The notes under the pieces are model-generated. The model saw nothing but the letters and a program-made list of their open reading frames with translations. It was not told where the DNA came from and did no database searches. Shown here piece by piece: positions 33,328 through 46,160 of a stretch of 64,000 nucleotides of DNA. The stretch is from Carettochelys insculpta. Taxonomy: Eukaryota; Chordata; Testudines; Carettochelyidae. Location of the stretch: positions 124,780,001 through 124,844,000 of the forward strand of contig NC_134137.1 in NCBI RefSeq assembly GCF_033958435.1, given 5' to 3'. How positions within the stretch are numbered: position 1 is the first letter of the stretch; every line of letters begins with the position of its first letter. Made by a program: the position numbers and the translations under genes.

Positions 33328-35458
33328 GTTCTCCACTCTCCCAGCAAGGTGAAGAGACAAATGGGCAAAGGGCTTGTGCATGAATTGCTCTTAGCCTCAC
33401 TTCTGCAAGCAGAAATCACTGGACTTTCACTAAGCTCTGTTGCTAACAAACACCACAGGGTTAAATAAGCAAAAGTGGCTGTGGAGTTGGGGGAGGAGCC
33501 ATTTTAGGAAGAAGGCCAACAAAGACAGTGCGGTTAGGAAGGGGGAGAAAAAAAATCTACATCCTCAAGAAAATGTGTTGAATGCCAGCTGCACAGAGCC
33601 TAAAAGAACGTGTGTTTCTAAGGCTTTTGTCTCCTTATATGGTAAAATGATACTGAGGGGTTTCACTAGGCTGTGAAGGCAGCAGCCTGTTTCCACACAA
33701 CACTGGCTGCGAGAGCAGAAATCAGGAGAGCTGCCCTTCTCCACAGGCTGTAGAAATCCTGGCTAGCTCTACTTCACAAGTAGGGCCTTGTGCTGTCCTT
33801 GCATACATGTTAATGGATATGACTCCCTGTCCCTGGTCCAGGGAGAAACACTGACTGTCAGCTACTGCTCTGTAAGTAGATATCCTTTTCCCCATCCTCA
33901 TCCCAATCCCCATAACACCACTGACTATATTTTAGGAGTTACTGATAACAAGGGTGTAGAGTGAGAGATGTTTAATCCAAAATAGTGTTTTGTATTGGAT
34001 AGAGATAGGAGGAGGGGGGATCCCTAATCTCTCCGAAAAACACAGCCAGGGCTGCGAAGAAGATAGAAAGAAGGTTTCTTTGTTTTTGTTTTCGTTTTTC
34101 ATAAAAGCGGATCTTACTCTATGTCTCTTTGCAAGGGATATCTTGAGTAAGGTGATGAGGCACTGAGCCATTTCATTGTGCTACGCTATTATGTGTATGC
34201 CTGATCCGCTGGCGAGGTCATGACAAGCAGGAGCTCAGGTTTTGTTGTTTTGTTTAAAAAAATGCCTCCAGGAATATTTTCTGGCCCAACAAAAGAGCTG
34301 ATTAATTTTTCGCTGTAGCACATACAAGAAAGGTAGCCTTGCCTGTTTGCTATCACTCACCGGAGGACAAAATGTATGTAGGAAGAGGGTGTGCTTTTTT
34401 TATTTGGAGAAATTTAATTGGAATGAAAAGCAATAAGTAGTTTTAATTTTTTTCCCCTTTTGCCATGTATATGTATAAAATGTGTGTATGTGTGTGTAAA
34501 ACTGCAATCACAGAGGTGGATTGCCATGGATTTTTCTGTATGTGTAACAGAGGGAAGAGTTTCAGCAAATCCCACCTTTCATTCTTCTGCTTTAATTACT
34601 TTTCTAAATCTCCTCCCCCCACCCAGAGGTAATATTTAGGTTTCGCTATATTGTTTATGGGACACTCATACAGAACCCCAATCACAAATACTAAGAGGGA
34701 AACCAATAATAAAAATATATACAAGATATGTCATTTTGTTTATTTAACAACTGCTATCTAGAGGTGTGACGATTAAGAGGATTGATTGCAAAGAGTAAGT
34801 TATAGCTTTCAAATTTGGATGAAGTAATGACAGCGTGAGAAATTCTTCCTTTGGATATGCATATACAGTATCCATCAATTTCAGCTGGAGTTGGCATAGG
34901 CATATCAAAAGAAGAATGAGGATCATTTAGTAGCCTACTGAATCCAATTGATAGGGGATTTGTAATTAATATTGCAATTAAATTTCTATTATGATCCCTT
35001 ATTTTCATTTGTTTATACCTTAAAGAAGCTCTCTCCTTTCTGGCTAACATCTTTATTTTCCTCAGCCAAATTATGACTTTTTGCGTGGTGAAATTTTAAG
35101 AAAAATTGATTCAGCCATTGGGATTTGAAATGCCCACTGGCAAACCTTCCTTCCACACTACATGAATTTTTCTCTCTGTAAAGAAATTATCACCCATTTC
35201 CCCTTCATGGGCATGTAACTGAAAAAAGGGTGGGCTTGGAAAGCTGGCTTGTTGGCCGAGTTCGTCTTAGATTTCTGCATAGCTGTGACCAAGTTTGAAA
35301 AAAAACAATTAGCTGGATATTAATAAAATTATAAATGATTGAAAAAAATGCTATTGAGCAGGTGCCATAGTGAAGAAAAAGTTGACTTTTTACAACATCT
35401 GGATGTTTTTCCTAAAATTATTAGCACTGAAATATCCAGCAGTGTTAATATTTCTATT
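33328..35458. other. AT-rich non-coding stretch, nothing recognised
   Basis: This is about 2.1 kb without a convincing gene, transposon end or tandem array, apart from a short TG-rich run near 34,478-34,498. It is the longest interval in the 29-47 kb region without an obvious mobile element. Confidence 0.5.
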
Positions 35459-35459
35459 T

Positions 35460-35610
35460 AACAAGCAGTCCTGTAGCACTTCAGAGACTAACAAATTTAT
35501 TAGGTCATGAGGGACGAAAGCTCATGACCTAATAGGTTTGTTAGTCTCTAAGGTGCTGCAGGACTGCTTGTTACTGGAGAAGCTGCAGACTAACACAGCT
35601 ACCCCTCTGA
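35460..35610 (-). mobile_element. Fold-back SINE (copy 3)
   Basis: The head is on the minus strand at the right (CAGACTAACACAGCTACCCC in + orientation). The sense body runs leftwards to GAGCTTTCGT, turns at CCCTCATGACC, and the inverted body returns to the linker at AACAAGCAGTCC. The arms, about 50 bp, differ at a few sites. AATATTT occurs at both sides (35,447 and 35,612), but a full target-site duplication is not clear. Confidence 0.75.
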
Positions 35611-36460
35611 AAATATTTATACTGTTACCATTAGATTAAGAATTAACACTTCAGTGAGATGAATAGGGCTCCTCAGATGATTCAGCTGCTGCTGAAGCTT
35701 CAAGTTGTTCAAGGTCACTTTGGGCTTGGGTGATTTAGCAATCTCAGGGCTGGATTTTATTTTTTTAAGCAAAGATTTATATTCTGCAGAAATTACGTGG
35801 TCACCAGAGAACTTGCCGTCTTCATGCCACCATACACGAGCTCAGTCCCACCACTGCTATGTATTCATTAGTCAATTGTCACTGCTTGCTATTTAGATGC
35901 TAACAGCACATGCAGAGATATGCCAAAGCACAGTTCCTGACCTGGAGAGGGAGCAGGTAGGCAGGGCAGCTGCCTTAGATGTCAGTATTAGGATGATCCA
36001 AGTCCCCCTTTCGGGGTGCAGGTATAAAGGGGTTGCTCAACAATTCTACTTAATTTTTTTCTCTTTGCTTCCACCTGTTGGGTAACTGAGTGGGAAGCAC
36101 TGAATGTATTTTCCAACCCTGGCAACAAAACACCTAGGCTAGCTATGATGAAAGAGTTTGCAGCTAGGAATCTATCAAGGATACTGGACAAAGGCAGGGC
36201 CTGTACTCTCTGGCTTTCCAGCTTCCTATTTAGTGTATTATGATTTTTCAGAGAGCTCAGTGAATCCAGGTTCCTCCTTTGTGAGACATATATGCACCTT
36301 TTTCCCCACCCACAGAGTCAGACACACAAGCACAGGCATTGCAACTGGAACAGTTTACATCAGGAAGATTTTAAAGGGCTTGCAGCAATTTACATGATAG
36401 TATCCTTACACAAATATCCACTAGGTTTGTAAATCAGGAACTGGAGAAAATCAGAGTTGT
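35611..36460. other. Non-coding stretch, nothing recognised
   Basis: No gene or clear repeat was identified between the fold-back SINE and the CR1. Confidence 0.5.
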
Positions 36461-36466
36461 GACAAA

Positions 36467-38052
36467 AGAACATAAGAACATAAGAATGGCCATACTGGGT
36501 CAGACCAAAGGTCCATCCAGCCCAGCATCCCGTCTGCCGACGGTGGCCAATGCCAGGTGCCCCAGAGAAGGAGAACAGAAGACAATGATCAAGTGATTTA
36601 TCTCCTGCCATCCATCTCCTGCCCTTGTTCTGAAGGCTAGGGCACCATACTTTATCCCTGGCTAATAGCCATTTATGGACCTAACCTGCAAAAATATATC
36701 AAGCTCTTTTTTAAACCCTAATAGAGTCCTGGCCTTCACAGCCTCCTCGGGCAAGGAGTTCTACAGGTTGACTGTGTGCTGTGTGAAGAAAAATTTCCTT
36801 TTATTAGTTTTGAACCTACTACCCATCAATTTCATTTGGTGTCCCCTAGTTCTTGTATTATGGGAAAAGGTAAATAATTTTTCTATATTCACTTTCTCCA
36901 CACCATTCATGATTTTATATACCTCTATCATATCGCCCCTCAATCGCCTCTTTTCCAAACTGAAAAGTCCCAGTCTCTCTAGCCTCTCCCCATATGGGAC
37001 CCGTTCCAAGCCCCTAATCATCTTAGTCGCCCTTTTCTGAACCTTTTCTAATGCCAATATATCTTTTTTGAGGTGAGGAGACCACATCTGCACGCAGTAC
37101 TCAAGATGTGGGCGTACCATAGTTTTATATAGGGGAAGTATGATATCTTTTGTCTTATTATCGATCCCTTTTTTAATAATTCCTAACATCCTATTTGCCT
37201 TACTAACTGCCGCTGCGCACTGCGTGGATGTCTTCAGAGAACTATCCACTATAACTCCAAGATCCCTTTCCTGATCTGTCGTAGCTAAATTTGACCCCAT
37301 CATGTAGTACGTGTAATTTGGGTTATTTTTTCCAGCATGCATTACCTTACACTTACCCACATTAAATTTCATTTGCCATTTTGCTGCCCAATCACTCAGT
37401 TTGCTGATATCTTTTTGTAGTTCTTCACAATCCCTTTTGGTTTTGACTGTCCTGAACAACTTGGTGTCATCTGCAAACTTTGCCACCTCACTGCTTACCT
37501 CATTTTCTAGATCATTGATGAACAAGTTGAACAGGATCGGTCCCAGGACTGACCCCTGGGGAACACCACTAGTTACCCTCCTCCATTGTGAAAATTTACC
37601 ATTTATTCCAACCCTTTGTTTTCTGTCTTTTAACCAATTCCCGATCCATGAAAGGATCTTTCCTCCTATCCCATGACCGCCTAATTTACATAAAAGCCTT
37701 TGGTGTGGGACCGTGTCAAAGGCTTTCTGGAAATCTAGGTATATTATGTCCACTGGGTGCCCCTTGTCCGCATTTTTATTAAGCCCTTCAAAGAATTCTA
37801 ATAGATTAGTTAGACACGACTTCCCTCTGCAGAAACCATGCTGACTTTTGCCCAACAATTCGTGCTCTTCTACGTGCCTTGCAATTTTATTCTTTACTAG
37901 TGTTTCTACTAATTTGCCTGGTACTGATGTTAAACTTATCGTTCTATAATTGCCAGGGTCTCCTCTAGAGCCTTTTTTAAATATTGGCGTTATATTGGCC
38001 GTCTTCCAGTCATTTGGTACCAGTTGCAGCCCTTGCAATTGCGAGATCTCAG
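36467..38052 (-). mobile_element. Young CR1 LINE, 5'-truncated, minus strand
   Basis: The 3' end (in reverse ...CCATTCTTATGTTCTTATG) lies at about 36,467, and the element runs to about 38,052. GACAAA flanks both sides (36,461-36,466 and 38,053-38,058), a possible 6-bp target-site duplication. It differs from the copy at 25,565 at only scattered positions by eye. The endonuclease and 5' region are missing. Confidence 0.85.
36761..38038 (-). pseudogene. CR1 ORF2 fragment with complete RT core
   Basis: A 425-codon frame covers most of the reverse transcriptase, the enzyme that copies LINE RNA into DNA at a nicked target. In order: [19 protein letters not shown] (about residues 30-48), motif [10 protein letters not shown] (100-108), [11 protein letters not shown] (157-167), and catalytic FADD (188-191), followed by the thumb region and [19 protein letters not shown]. 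It stops at HTVNL because a TGG codon (Trp in the 25.8-kb copy) reads TAG here; homology continues beyond. The N-terminal endonuclease is missing by truncation. The element is probably dead, but young. Confidence 0.85.
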
Positions 38053-38058
38053 GACAAA

Positions 38059-39548
38059 TGTTGTTGCATTCTGTAAAGCCAAGCTTTCATTTCAGAGCAA
38101 AAAAATTAAGGTCTACTTCCAAAACCCACGCTCACATGAGTTTGTCCATCTGGCCCAATTCTCCACTAGTCTGAACCTTCTGTAGTCATTTCCTCCTGTG
38201 CAAAGTGGGTGCAAACCACTATCATATCTGAAGGACAGCGTGCTAGCTCCACCTCACACTGATGTGAATACCTATGCCAGATAGATGGTGGTAGGCTCTA
38301 AAGTTCAACTGGGACCATTTAGCAAGAGGCCCTTTCTTAGTCTTCCCAGCAAAGGAGGTGTAAAGCTGCCTTAACATTAGCTGTGGATTCCCAGACCCCC
38401 CCACTCCTAGAGGCTTGTCACAAGCTCAGGGTTGGCGCATGCATGAAACTGCTTTATTATGACAGGGAATAAACTGATCCTGGGTAGCTTCAGACAATGG
38501 GTTGAGAGTGTAAAGAAGGCACAGCTCAGTCAGTCCAAAGGAACTGGCACCTTATGTACATTTTTGCCTGATTAATTTTAATTAATTTTAATTGTGCAAT
38601 TTTAATGTTTAATATTGTGTGACACTGTTTTATCCCAAACGAGGCTAGGCCAGAGTAGGATAATGATAACCTCCAGGAAACAGATCAGAGGTACACAGAC
38701 AGCCACAGAGAAAAGTAGAATATCAAAAGTATTCAGAAACGTGTGAGAGTGTATACAGAAAAGGTTTGCTCAGGAAACACTGGAGATTTCCTTTGAAGCA
38801 GAATATTTAAGTACTCCTGTAAGGAAAATAAGAACTTTTGATTCTTATGTCAATGTTAATTTGCATTTTTCCCTCTCTGTAGAATAGTTTATAATAGTAA
38901 TTGGGCATCTGTGTACTAACAGATACACTAATACATAGTACAAATAACCTGAGTGTGTTCTGGATATGGGGTTGAATGGCTCATGTCTACTGTACCATCT
39001 GTACTTACACTGTCACCTGCACTTACTTTACAACAGTTGGAATGACTCTAAAACTAAGTTGTGGATGATGCTCGGTGGATGCCAAACAATCCAGAATTGC
39101 TAGAGTGTCTACCTGCCCCTACTAGTACCGTTACCTCATCTGGGTGCAACAAACATTCCCACATAAGAAACAAGTTAAGTGCATTTTTAAAGAGTACTAT
39201 TACATAGACTTTCCAGTTCATGATAGGGGCTGTGCAATCAAGATATGAACCTGGATAGCAGGTATGCTTTGCTGATGGTTATACATGCTAATACAGGTTG
39301 TCTTAAACAACTGAGATCAGAAATTGGAAAGCCACGCAACGGGTGAAAAAATGCATTGGGGATTGTAAGAGGGAGCCGAATGGCTGGAAAGAATTAATTC
39401 AGGCTCTGAAATAGAATTACTTGTTACCTTTCAAAGATGAGGGCTTGTTAAAATCAAATTGGGTGTGTAATCTTTTAGTTCATGCATATATAGCAGCAAG
39501 GCCTGAAAGGGATTTCTGAATGAAGTTTCTTTACTATTTTTTTAAATG
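38059..39548. other. Non-coding stretch, nothing recognised
   Basis: No gene was recognised. A short AATTTTAATTAATTTTAATT run at about 38,573-38,594 is a minor direct repeat. Confidence 0.5.
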
Positions 39549-40277
39549 TACACTCAGCCCTCATTTAACGAGTACTTTACTTATGAATACTCGCTAAAAT
39601 GAGGGACACACATACCTACCTCTGTTCACTAAATGAGTGAACTTCTCCTGCTTATATGAGCCAACCCTGGGGTCCCTGGCTGGGGAGAGGGAAGACCCCC
39701 AGTCCAGCGGCTGACTCAGCTACAGCTGTGGGGTCCCTGGCTGACAGAGGGAGGAGATACACAGCCCCGGCCTGGCCAGCTCCCAACACTCCCCCTGCAG
39801 CAACTCCCCATGCACCCCTGCATCCCACCTGGCCCAGTCTCATCCCAATGCTCCCTCAGCCCACAGCTCCCCGCGCACCCTCCCTCCCGGACTGGCCCGT
39901 TCCCAACACCCACAACAGCCTGGTCCTGAACCCCCCGGCCCGCCGCTCCCCCCACAGGTACTGGTGATGCAGCCTGGAATGAGCCACCACCTCCTCCACC
40001 AGATCCACCACCAGGTTTTAACCCTCCCTCCTGCTCATGGCCCCAAACAGCCCCCAGCCTTTAACCCTCCCCAACCCCTACCTGCACCCAAGGTTCACCT
40101 GTCTTTCAAAAGCAGCACCATGTGCTGCCACTCCTTCGCCCAGTTAGGAGCATTAGGAACCAATCAGAGACCTTAACGTGTATTTTAATGGGAATTTAGT
40201 GTCCCTCTTATGAGTTTTCACCTCCGAACAGAAAGTTGGGAACCAATTGTGCTCGTAGAGCGATTGATGAGTGTGTA
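39549..40277. mobile_element. Tc1/mariner-like non-autonomous element (copy B)
   Basis: The left end TACACTCAGCCCTCATTTAA and the right end in reverse TACACACTCATCAATCGCTC are inverted. TCGCTAAAATGAGGGACA near the left and AATGGGAATTTAGTGTCCCT near the right match copy A at 31,008. The core is GC- and CCCCA-rich and about 200 bp longer than in copy A. No transposase is visible. Confidence 0.7.
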
Positions 40278-40857
40278 AAGAGTAGAAATGTGAAGCCTCT
40301 CTTTTCCCTGGTTTCTGGGAGGTCTTAGGAATGCTTTTTGCATGCTCCAAACTCTTTGTTCCATTCCTGGAAACACACCCGCATGCATTCATGTAGCCAG
40401 GAACAAATCTACAATTAAAAGATTTGCTATTTTCTGTCATCACTTACTGGTCAAGATCCCAGTTTGAATACAGTCCAGGGGTATTAGGTAGGGCATGTTC
40501 CGTAAGAGAGCAACAGCATGTTTTAAAATGCTTGGGTTTCTTAAGGACACAATTCTGATTTTCTTTATTAAGCCCTTAGGTCTCATGTACAATAATGTCA
40601 CTGTAGCATGGTATTAGGAGGCTTTCCTCCCTACCCCTTCTAAAGAAATGAAGAGAAAAAGAAAGAAGAGGTTGACAGCCAGCTAATTGAGAAAGAAAGT
40701 TAGCAGCAAAGTTCACACAAAGAGCACGGAGAAGCACCTGTTAACAGAGCTAATACAGCTGCCATAATGCAGGATACACAGGATGCCAAATGGAAGAGAT
40801 TGTTGAAATCATGATTCCCCCAGAATGGGAAGTGCAGTTGAACAGGAAAAAAACGAA
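40278..40857. other. Non-coding stretch, nothing recognised
   Basis: No gene or repeat with clear ends was seen. Confidence 0.5.
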
Positions 40858-41150
40858 AGACCATAAGAACGTGGCCATACGGGTTGAGACCAAAGACATC
40901 TAGCTGTCTTCCAACAGTGGCCAATGCCAGATGCCCGGAGGGAGGGAACAGAATAAGCAGTCATTGAGTGATCCTTCTGTCACCCATTTTCCAGCCTCTG
41001 ACCAGCAGAGACAAGGGACATCATTCCTACCTATCCTAGCTAATAGCCATTAATGGACCTAACCTCCATGAATTTGTCTTGTTCATTGTTGAGCTCTTAA
41101 AATCCTGGTCTCACAACATCCTCTGGCAAGGAGATCCATGGACCTACTGA
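40858..41150 (-). mobile_element. Older CR1 3' fragment, minus strand
   Basis: ACCATAAGAACGTGGCCATA, CAACAGTGGCCAATGCCAGA and TAATAGCCATTAATGGACCT align with the 3' part of the copies at 25.6 and 36.5 kb but with many differences. It represents a short, older insertion of the same lineage. Confidence 0.8.
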
Positions 41151-42575
41151 GTGAACCTACTTCTGCTCAGTCTACTCCAAGAGTTTCAGTTTCAGCAACT
41201 TGCAAAAATAAGGGGTGGCTCTATGCTTGGCATGGGGTTGTTGATACTCAGACCACAAGCTAATGTCAAAGTATCCTTGAAAAGTTATTCTTCTCCCCCC
41301 CGCCCATCCTTGTTAGCCAGGGCAGGGAATTGTCCACCTTTGCAGAGGAAAAGTACATGAGCAGCCACCCTGACACACTGTTTGTGGAATACACCTTTTT
41401 ACAGAGTGCAGCACAGATCATTGCCCCCTACATCAGTCCATTTGGGAGGCTAGTGTCATTACTGGGGCTATCCTTGGTCCTTACTTATTAAGGGGGGTTT
41501 GTGCATGCAAAATCCAGGACAGTACCTAGCCCTTGCCCAGAAGCAGAAAACAGGAGAAACCCCTAATGCCCTGTCTCCACGCTGGGCTAGACACAAGCTA
41601 TCCCTCAGTATTTCAGATCTACTGCTGTCTTCATGAGCTCTGTAGAGCAGAGTAAATCTGTAAAACTTTAAAGCACTGAATGTCAGGAAAGAGAAGAATT
41701 GCTTGAAAGTGACATTATCACATGCTAGAAATAGGGACAGCTAATTGGCAAAATACCACAAAATTATTAAATGCAAATACACAGAGCCATCTCTGAGACA
41801 ATATGCGGCAGCCTGTGCAGAGAATGGAAATCTTTAACTTAAGATATGCACCCTGACATGTACCTTAGATTTTAGCCATTTTTGTATCCTCATACTGAAG
41901 ATGAACCCTTCTGAGAGCCACTTGGGTGCTATAGGAAGCCTTACAAAAGAGGGTTTTTAAACAAGCAATGGGATGCCATGGCAAAACCCAGAAAACATGG
42001 CCGTCCAGCTCCTCAGCTGGTGCCAATCAACATAGCTCCATTTGGTTCACAAAATGTTACAAAAGGACAGTCAATTCTTCTTCCTGAGAATCACTCGCCG
42101 TAAAGGAACAATGGAGACAAAGACAATTGAGAATTCCAATAGGTGCTTAAAGATGGGCAGTCTTACCTCCTCTCCATCCATCAGTGTAATAGAACCAGCC
42201 TAATTTTTGTCCACCCATAAGCTTATGAACTTTGCTAAAGACTACGGCTCTTTTCTCTTTATGGGTGGCACCCCCCAGGATATTTATTGACTGAGTTTTT
42301 AATACCCACCCACCTTCATCTGGGACAAGGCAGGTTATGCTTATTGTTTTTAATGTGTGTTGCACGTTCTCGTTTTCCCCTTAATTCATCTTGACCCCAT
42401 AATTCACCTGGCCTTTTGGTGTAACCTCACTTAAACTTTGTTTCAAGCATTCATTTCAATAAAACTTTTCAATATGTTCCATAATAGTTCCATATTGCTC
42501 AATTCAGACGGATTTCCATCTACCCTTTACAGCTTCTTTTCCACTAACGCTTCTGGCAAATGTTCACAATGTTCA
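41151..42575. other. Non-coding stretch, nothing recognised
   Basis: No convincing gene or repeat was identified. Confidence 0.5.
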
Positions 42576-42765
42576 GGGTAGGTTTACACAGCAAAGTTAT
42601 TTGGAAATAACAGCCATTGTTTCAAAATAACTATCCTAGTGTCTACACAACGCAGACACCATTTCAAAATCATTGGCGGGTGGCTTATTTCAAAATTGGT
42701 AAACTTCATTGCATGAGGAACAGCATCATTTCAAAGCGATTTCAAAATAGGGGCTGTTTAGACAC
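42576..42765. mobile_element. MITE-like remnant left of Harbinger 2
   Basis: The region GGGTAGGTTTACACAGCAAA ... TTTGGAAATAACAGCC ... ATTTCAAAATAGGGGCTG has the TTTC(G/A)AAATA style of Harbinger-related MITEs and lies directly outside the second Harbinger. The 46,623-46,658 stretch (GCCTATTTCAAAATAAGCC) may be its other half, separated by insertion of the larger element. Confidence 0.4.
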
Positions 42766-43129
42766 ACTGTGTCTACATGGGAGCTCTCTTTCGAAAGGCT
42801 AAAAAGCAAGTGACGCCAGTTGAAATCTAGCCTTTTGAAAGCACACAACTACACACCCTGAGCGGATCAAAGGTTCAAGCCGCCTTTTTCGAAAGACTAC
42901 TCTGTACTTTCAAAGGAGAGAATCCACACGACTATGTGCGCTCTTTCACAAGAACAGAGCTGGAGATGCCATGAGCAGGGTCGCATAGCTGCCAAGTCCT
43001 TCCGGGGCCTGCAGCTAGCCACTTCCTTAAAGAGCCCCTCCCAAGCACCCCTGCCCTGCACGAGCCAAGGCCTGCAGAACTACCCAAAGCCTAGCAGAGT
43101 CTGGCATGCAGTAGCGTAGAGGATGAGCA

Positions 43130-44300
43130 CCTGCTACGGGCTTTGAATGCCATCATCCTGGACACTGTGCTACAGCTCCTGTTCACTGTCGTTGCGGCCG
43201 CTTCCCTCCTCCTCTGGAGACCGAGTGGCCTCCCCAGGGATGCGGAGCCCCCCAAGCCTGGATTCCATCCCCAGGTGCCCTGGTACCTGTACAGCCACCC
43301 CAGCAGCTGGGACTGGTGAGAGCAGCTGGTCCAGGGGCAATGGGACGATGTCCCATGGCTGCGGAACTTCCACATGAGCAGGGACACCTTCCAGGAGATC
43401 TGCCACTGGCTGGCACCTGCACTGAGGCACGAGGACACACCATGTAGCCCACTCTTCCCTTCGAGAACCACGTCACAGTCGCTGTTTGGAAACTGGCAAC
43501 CTGGACAGCTACCGCTCTGCAGGGTGTCGGTTTGGGGTGGGCAAGGCCACCAGTGAAGCTCCTCTCATGGAGGTAAGCCAGGCCTGGGTCACACTCCCGC
43601 CACAGGGAGAGGGGAGGGGGCTCCTGGGTAGGGTGACCCACGGCAGCAGGGGGCTGGGAGGTGGTGGTGGGGTGCAGGGGCTGGGAACTCCCTACCATGC
43701 CCTCATGAGAGTGCATGTCCTCCATCCCATGCAGGTTGTCTATGCAATAAACGCAATACTTCTCCACGGAGACATCCACTTTGGGGACCTGGACCTTGCC
43801 GTTGGGGATTCGCAGCACTCCGGTTCCTGGACTGCTTTGACGCCCTGGATGGGATGCACATTCCCATCCATGCCCCAGCACACAGTGCCGGCCACTCTAT
43901 CAACTGCAAGGGTGACTACTCAGTGGTCCTCCAGGCCCTGCAGGTTCATGGATGTGTACATGGGCTGAACAGGGCTAATACATGACACCCAGGTATTCCA
44001 GAATTCTGGCCTGTGCCAGCGTATGGAGGCCAGGACCTACATCCCACAGTGGGAGCTCCAGGTTAGGGACACCACCATGCCACCATGCCATAGTGGCAGG
44101 CGCTGCTTACCTGCTACAGCTCTGGCTCATCTGGCCCTATATCGGCCACCTCGACCCCACCCAGGAGACCTTCAACACCCACCTCAACCAGGCCCACAAC
44201 ATTGTGGAGTGGGCCTTTGGGTGCCTGAAGGGGCAGTGGTAGTGCCTCTTGTCATGCCTGGAGGTTGGGGTGTGAAACGTCCCACAGGTGGTGGGCATGT
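43130..44300 (+). pseudogene. Harbinger 2 transposase remnant
   Basis: Pieces in changing frames match transposase order: DTFQEICHWLAPALRHED (near 43,380), a region corresponding to FGVGKA near 43,535, an intron-like GGTAAGCCAG at 43,572 and TGCAG|GTTGTC near 43,735, a DALDGM-like segment (near 43,850), and NIVEWAFGCLKGQW (near 44,200), whose Glu corresponds to the last DDE residue. Several frameshifts and stops separate them. The family normally needs the whole domain, so this copy is non-functional. Confidence 0.6.
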
Positions 44301-44759
44301 GCTGTACCCTGTGGAGGGTAAGGGGGACATCTTCATCCAGGAGTGGGCTGTTGAGTCCAGCCCCGGGTAAGACTAGTCGACCGCTGCTGGCAGTCACCTG
44401 GCCAAATGGGACGGGGGTCCACATCAGAGAGGCCTTCTGAGAGAGCTTCGCTCTTGGGCCCCACTGACCCCCAGCTATAGCCATCCCTCACCACTCCTCC
44501 ACACACCCACCCCTCACCATACACAACACCGTCACACTCACACATCCACCCACAGCAAGAACACGGGACACGGGGATCTTTGGGGAATAAAACCTTTGCT
44601 CTTAAACCTTGAACTAGTAAACCTTTCAAACAAAAACTACTTACAATGGTGCGGGGTGGGGGGAATCTATGTACATTGGGTGGGCAGGGAGGGACCTGAA
44701 CCAGGAGCGGGGTGGGGAGGGACTTGAACCATGGAGGGTCACTCAGGGGCAGGGGTTGG

Positions 44760-46160
44760 AGGCCAAGGGCCCCATCAGCCCCGCGATCCCCTCCCTCCCT
44801 GGGTTCGGAGTCCACAGTGGGGCTGGGATGGGGCAGGAATCACTGGCAGGTAAGGCCTTGGGGAGGCTTCAGCGGGTGGCTCGGCAGAGGGGGTGGCGGG
44901 TGGCTCAGCAGGGGGATGCGGCACGGTGGGCCAGGAGGCAGGCCAGAAGAGCCCATGTATGCCCTCCAGGCAGGATAGTAAGTGGTCCTAGGCCACCCTC
45001 CTTCAGGCCAGGTCAGCCTTCTCCAGCCAGAGGTGTCACTCCACTACCTTGGCCTGATGGAGGCTGGTGTTGTTCTCTCCCAAATGCTGCTGTGGTCTCT
45101 GGCTGCAGGCTTGGCATGGTGGGGCTGATGGAGGTGCCTGGGCCCTCTCTGCTGCCTTCAGGGTGCTCCCCAGGACCATGGAGGTCTTAGGAGTCTGCTG
45201 GCCCTCAAATAGCTCAGCTGAAAGGAGAGAAGGACGGCATTTCAGTCCCTGATTAGGGACCTCAGGGCTGTGCCCGTGGGAACAAACCCCGCCCCTGCGA
45301 ACAACACCCCTCTGGGGGACAACAACCCCCCCGGGTGACAACATGGGCACGGCATCCACGGGGTATCAGTGCATAGGGGTTCCCTGTCCATGAGGGACTG
45401 TCCCCGGGTGCAGTCCAGCCTCACCTACCTCTTACCGCGTGTGTGTGCAGCCTATGGAGCTGTCCATGGGAGTGGGTGCTGGCTGTCACCAGTGGGCATC
45501 GTGACATACTGGGGACCACGGCTGGGTGAGATGTATCCAGGCCTAGACCACTATGTCTGTGTGTGGCTACTGGAGTTGCATCGACCCCTGCCCTGCTAGC
45601 TGGGGTGCATACTCCACCGTGGACTCACCAGAAGGTCCCTTGATGAACTCCTGTGATGCCCAGCTCCTGGGCGACCGCAAGGGCACATGGATGATGAACT
45701 CACCCTCATCACCGGACCACTCCAGGGTGGTGTCCAGCCCCTGTCTCTGGCTTCTTGGTCCTGGCTCTTCCTGGGCTTCTGGCTTGGGCGGGTCCACAGC
45801 TGTGTCCAGGATGGCAGGGGCAGGGAGCTGTTCCGGGGCCCCAGGATGCAGCAGAGCTCCCAGGCGTAGGGCAGGTGGAGGAACCTGCCCCTGTGTGCCC
45901 AGACTCATCCCAGGCCTGGGCGTATCCCTGCCAGAGCTGTTTGGTTTTACTCCATTCTTGGTCTGGGGTTCGCTTGGGGTGTCCTCAGGTCATCAGTCCC
46001 TGGGCGAGGTGGGCAAAGGCCGCGGCATTCTGGCGCTTCACCCCCAGCTCCCTAAACACCTGCTCCTCCTTGCGTGGTCCAAGGAGGTCGTGGTGTTCGG
46101 GCTCTGTCCGAGGGGAGACAAGGCGGGAGCTTTTTTTCTCAGCCTGCAGTTCCTGGGAGC
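44760..46160 (-). pseudogene. Harbinger 2 Myb/SANT-like remnant
   Basis: On the minus strand near 46,080-45,880, KRQNAAAFAHLAQGLMT is followed after a stop by GHPKRTPDQEW and KQLWQGYAQAWDES, aligning with the trihelix-type domain of the accessory gene at 25.0 kb (VFEHLAKGL..RGHP..T.DQVRSKVKELRQAY). Downstream parts are scrambled. It is non-functional. Confidence 0.5.

Noticed and set aside
44669..45190. 173-codon + strand open frame
   Set aside because: GC-rich shadow inside the second Harbinger, opposite the accessory-gene remnant; no domain.
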